From the NCBI GenBank assembly GCA_041740975.1, contig JBGSKV010000083.1, positions 62,001-126,000 on the forward strand: 64,000 nt of DNA, written 5' to 3'. The notes under the pieces are model-generated. The model was not told the origin of the DNA and did no database searches. It saw only the letters and a list, made by a program, of their open reading frames with translations. Below are positions 61,652 to 64,000 of this stretch, in pieces. Source of the stretch: JBGSKV01 sp041740975. Lineage in GTDB: Bacteria; Bdellovibrionota_B; Oligoflexia; Oligoflexales; JALZUQ01. How positions within the stretch are numbered: the first letter of the stretch is position 1; each line of letters begins with the position of its first letter. The position numbers were made by a program, and so were the translations under genes.

Positions 61652-63412
61652 GTGGTTGGTTTCTACCTAAGAAAATATAGTCCCAGCGTTGTAGTCGCGA
61701 CGATAATGAGTTTTTTTATCGCCTTGATCTCCTCTTCGCTGGGACTTTGTTTTGGCCCCGCCTTAAAAGTCTTGATGGACACGGCTCCCCGCGAACTCGC
61801 TACGACTGATCTATTGGGTGACAACCTTGCTTTTGTAGCCAACTGGTTCGATTCTTCAAAAACAGTGAACTCCACAGTTCTCCTTTGGTATTTACCAATC
61901 ATCATTGTGGTTGCTTCGGCTGCAAAGGCTATTTTTTCATTTGGCCAAACTTTTTTGTGGAAACGAGTCGGGGAAAAATCCGCCCGAGAGATTCGGGCCG
62001 ACATAGTCGGAAGTTATTTGAAGATAGATCCCCAACTACGCCTGAAACCAGAAGTGGCTGCGTTGGAGGAAAATCTTTCGGCATTCATTTCGCGCGATAT
62101 AAAACTGATTAGTGATTACATCGTCAATTTCCACGGTAACGTCCCACGTGAATCGATGCAAGTCGTGTTCTTTCTTATCGTACTCGTCGCACTTTCGTTG
62201 AAACTCACTTTACTTTTTGTGTTGGGAATCATTCCATGCTTATGGTTGGTGCTGGGCATTGGGCGGCGTCTACGGAAGCGATCAGAGGCGGTGCTTCGCG
62301 ATTCCTCTCGCTTGACGGAGTGGCTACAGCAACGATTGATGGGTGTGGAAACCATTAAGCACTATGGAACGGAAGCCATTGAGACATCGAATATGGATAT
62401 TTTGCTTCGCAATATGGAGAATCGACTTGTGAAAGCCGCGCGAACTAGTTCGATGAGCTCACCAATCGTCGAGACCATCGCCGTAGTCGCAATCGCAGGC
62501 ATTTTGTACCTAACACTTGCCGACGTTCAGCGTAGTGTTACCTCAGGCGCGGTCTTTATCTCGTTTTTTTCCATACTTTTCATGATGAGCCAGTCCGTCA
62601 GTCGCCTAGGACGGCTTTTTAATAAAAATCGCGAAACCTCTTCCGCGATCGAGCGAGTCGAAGCAACGATCTCCACATTTAAAAAATCATCTTTGCAGGA
62701 AATGCATCTGGTTTCCGATGTGAGTGTCGGAGGAATCAAGGCCCACAACATTTCTTTTTCCTACGAAAATGGTGAGGGCGGCATCGCGGATTTTTCATAT
62801 GACTTTATACCCGGAAAAATTTACACCATCTGCGGCGATTCAGGTGCTGGCAAATCCACTCTTGCGCGGGTCATGCTTGGGCTTTACAAGCCGATGCAAG
62901 GAGACGTTCGGGTTCACGAAAACTTGACTTGGACTTATGTACCACAAGCGCTTCGACTGATGCCGGGCACGGTGGCTGATAATGTATGTTTTCCTGATGA
63001 AACCATGGATTTGGTACGTCTGAAGACCGCGCTCGACAAGCTTGATATGACGCATGTTTTCGGTGAGGAAAAATTCGCTTCAGCCATCGTTGGCGATGGC
63101 GGTATGCAACTCTCCGGAGGTCAGGTGCAAAGACTATTGATAGCTCGAGTTCTTTATCATCAATCCAGATATATACTTATTGATGAAGGGACTTCGGCTC
63201 TTGATCCAGCTTTAGAGGCCGTAGTTTTGGCAGAAATCAAGGCGCTAGCCCAATCAGGAAGCCTTGTTATTATGATAGCTCATCGCCGCGCGCCGATCGA
63301 ATGCGCCGATGAAATCATCATGATGAAAAAGGGAAAAATTGCGCTCTCGGGTCCGCGGGTGAACGTTATGAATCATGAAATTTTCACAAGTTTTTTTCAG
63401 AAAGTTACCTAG
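61652..63412 (+). CDS. MsbA-like ABC exporter half-transporter
   Basis: The protein (586 residues) fuses six membrane helices (about 1-330) to an ATPase with Walker A GDSGAGKST, signature LSGGQ and Walker B YILIDEGTSALD; switch His in MIAHR. It resembles lipid A exporters of the MsbA type and has an extra-long first periplasmic loop. Here the gene starts with GTG 61652, 13 bases after clpP, and is followed by hinT. An LPS or lipid substrate fits the hldD gene near by, but is inference. Confidence 0.85.
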   Translation: MVGFYLRKYSPSVVVATIMSFFIALISSSLGLCFGPALKVLMDTAPRELATTDLLGDNLAFVANWFDSSKTVNSTVLLWYLPIIIVVASAAKAIFSFGQTFLWKRVGEKSAREIRADIVGSYLKIDPQLRLKPEVAALEENLSAFISRDIKLISDYIVNFHGNVPRESMQVVFFLIVLVALSLKLTLLFVLGIIPCLWLVLGIGRRLRKRSEAVLRDSSRLTEWLQQRLMGVETIKHYGTEAIETSNMDILLRNMENRLVKAARTSSMSSPIVETIAVVAIAGILYLTLADVQRSVTSGAVFISFFSILFMMSQSVSRLGRLFNKNRETSSAIERVEATISTFKKSSLQEMHLVSDVSVGGIKAHNISFSYENGEGGIADFSYDFIPGKIYTICGDSGAGKSTLARVMLGLYKPMQGDVRVHENLTWTYVPQALRLMPGTVADNVCFPDETMDLVRLKTALDKLDMTHVFGEEKFASAIVGDGGMQLSGGQVQRLLIARVLYHQSRYILIDEGTSALDPALEAVVLAEIKALAQSGSLVIMIAHRRAPIECADEIIMMKKGKIALSGPRVNVMNHEIFTSFFQKVT

Positions 63413-63431
63413 CTGCTAGAGGAGAGAGCTT

Positions 63432-63773
63432 ATGACCACCATTTTTGACAAAATTCTAAGAAAAGAAATTCCTGCGAAAGTTGTTTTGGAAAATGAAGAC
63501 GTACTTGCTTTTCACGACGTCAATCCTCACGCCAAAGTTCATGTGCTAGTCATTCCAAAGCACAAAATGGCTCGATTTTCAGATATGGTTTCGGTAGACG
63601 AGAAGATTGTGGGTCGATTTTTTAAAAACGTGGCTGTGGTAGCGTCACACTTACAGTTGGATGAAAAGGGGTACCGCATCGTAGTCAACTGCGGAGAACA
63701 TGGGTGCCAATCCGTAGAGTATTTACATGCTCATATTCTTGGGGGAGAGCAGTTGCCGGGCTGGGACGGCTAA
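63432..63773 (+). CDS. HIT-family (HinT-like) hydrolase
   Basis: The protein (113 residues) is a HinT-type purine nucleoside phosphoramidase. IFDKILRKEIPAKVV at the N-terminus and the HIT motif near 98-104 are clear. The motif reads YLHAHILGG, so the first of the usual three His (HxHxH) is Tyr, while the middle, nucleophilic His is kept. Its stop codon overlaps that of the convergent hldD gene. Confidence 0.9.
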   Translation: MTTIFDKILRKEIPAKVVLENEDVLAFHDVNPHAKVHVLVIPKHKMARFSDMVSVDEKIVGRFFKNVAVVASHLQLDEKGYRIVVNCGEHGCQSVEYLHAHILGGEQLPGWDG

Positions 63774-64000
63774 AGATATTTTTCTGAAGCCAACAAATAA
63801 TTTCCCACGTAATCATTGACCCCGTTTTCAATCGTTGTAAAAGGCTGGGTGTACTTGGCGATTTCTCTCAGCCTAGAGAGATCAGCCTCCGTAAAATATT
63901 GGTAGTGTTCGACTAAATTTTTGGGTGTGGGGATATAAGTGATGTGCGCTTTCTTATCCATAGTCTTAAAAACTGCTTTGGCAACATCATTAAACGATCG
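63770..64000 (-). CDS. hldD: ADP-glyceromanno-heptose 6-epimerase (3' end only)
   Basis: The frame is open to the right edge of the window and gives the last 76 residues. RSFNDVAKAVFKTM and EHYQYFTEADLSRLRE followed by PFTTIENGVNDYVGNYLL match the C-terminus of HldD (RfaD), which makes ADP-L-glycero-D-manno-heptose for the LPS core. The N-terminal Rossmann domain lies outside. TAG (63770-63772) overlaps the hinT TAA on the other strand. Confidence 0.83.
   Translation of the reverse strand, partial: RSFNDVAKAVFKTMDKKAHITYIPTPKNLVEHYQYFTEADLSRLREIAKYTQPFTTIENGVNDYVGNYLLASEKYL

Noticed and set aside
1..64000. CRISPR arrays, insertion sequences, prophage genes, toxin-antitoxin pairs
   Set aside because: No regularly spaced repeats, transposase, integrase or toxin-like genes were seen on either strand.

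Overview
The window comes from a Gram-negative, aerobic, mid-GC bacterial chromosome. The cell has an outer membrane with heptose-containing lipopolysaccharide, judged from an LptF/G permease, an MsbA-like exporter, a TolC family channel and the end of an HldD epimerase. It respires through complex I and a 2-oxoglutarate dehydrogenase, and it carries a type IV prepilin and a GldA/GldF/GldG-type module. This mix, with basic tails on several ribosomal proteins, fits Bdellovibrionota or related former delta-proteobacteria. That placement is inference; no 16S rRNA gene is present.

Layout. 1-1753: the 5' part of an M1-type metallopeptidase gene on the minus strand, open at the window edge, and a small secreted protein. 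2062-17036: an almost complete S10-spc-alpha ribosomal superoperon (rpsJ to rplQ, with secY, adk, infA, rpmJ and rpoA), ending with a displaced rpsD and a strong terminator. rplX (L24) and map are missing from their usual places. 17155-25372: a small lipoprotein, an LptF/G permease, then a minus-strand block of two parvulin chaperones, mfd and gpsA. 25499-33634: the membrane arm of complex I only (nuoA,H,J,K,L,M,N), followed by lgt. 33643-38195: a minus-strand ABC transporter with GldG-like and DUF4340 proteins. 38332-39122: ribA and a divergent tRNA-His. 39675-44945: a prepilin and a minus-strand TolC/RND pair without a membrane fusion protein. 45411-52235: accessory genes (unknown membrane protein, ArsR plus double AHSA1-domain protein, FucP-like permease, acidic hypothetical, urocanate hydratase, small secreted protein). 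52800-58372: 2-oxoglutarate dehydrogenase operon in the order sucB-lpd-sucA. 58448-64000: lipoprotein, HAD phosphatase, M48 protease, ClpP paralogue, MsbA-like ABC exporter, HIT protein and partial hldD.

Most of the window is housekeeping, and no defence island, CRISPR array, phage or insertion sequence was seen. The points most worth checking are the absence of rplX next to an L5 with an added N-terminus, the complex I membrane arm without its peripheral arm, an RND pump operon without an adaptor, a divergent Lgt, several compact hairpin leaders, and a set of REP-like palindromes.
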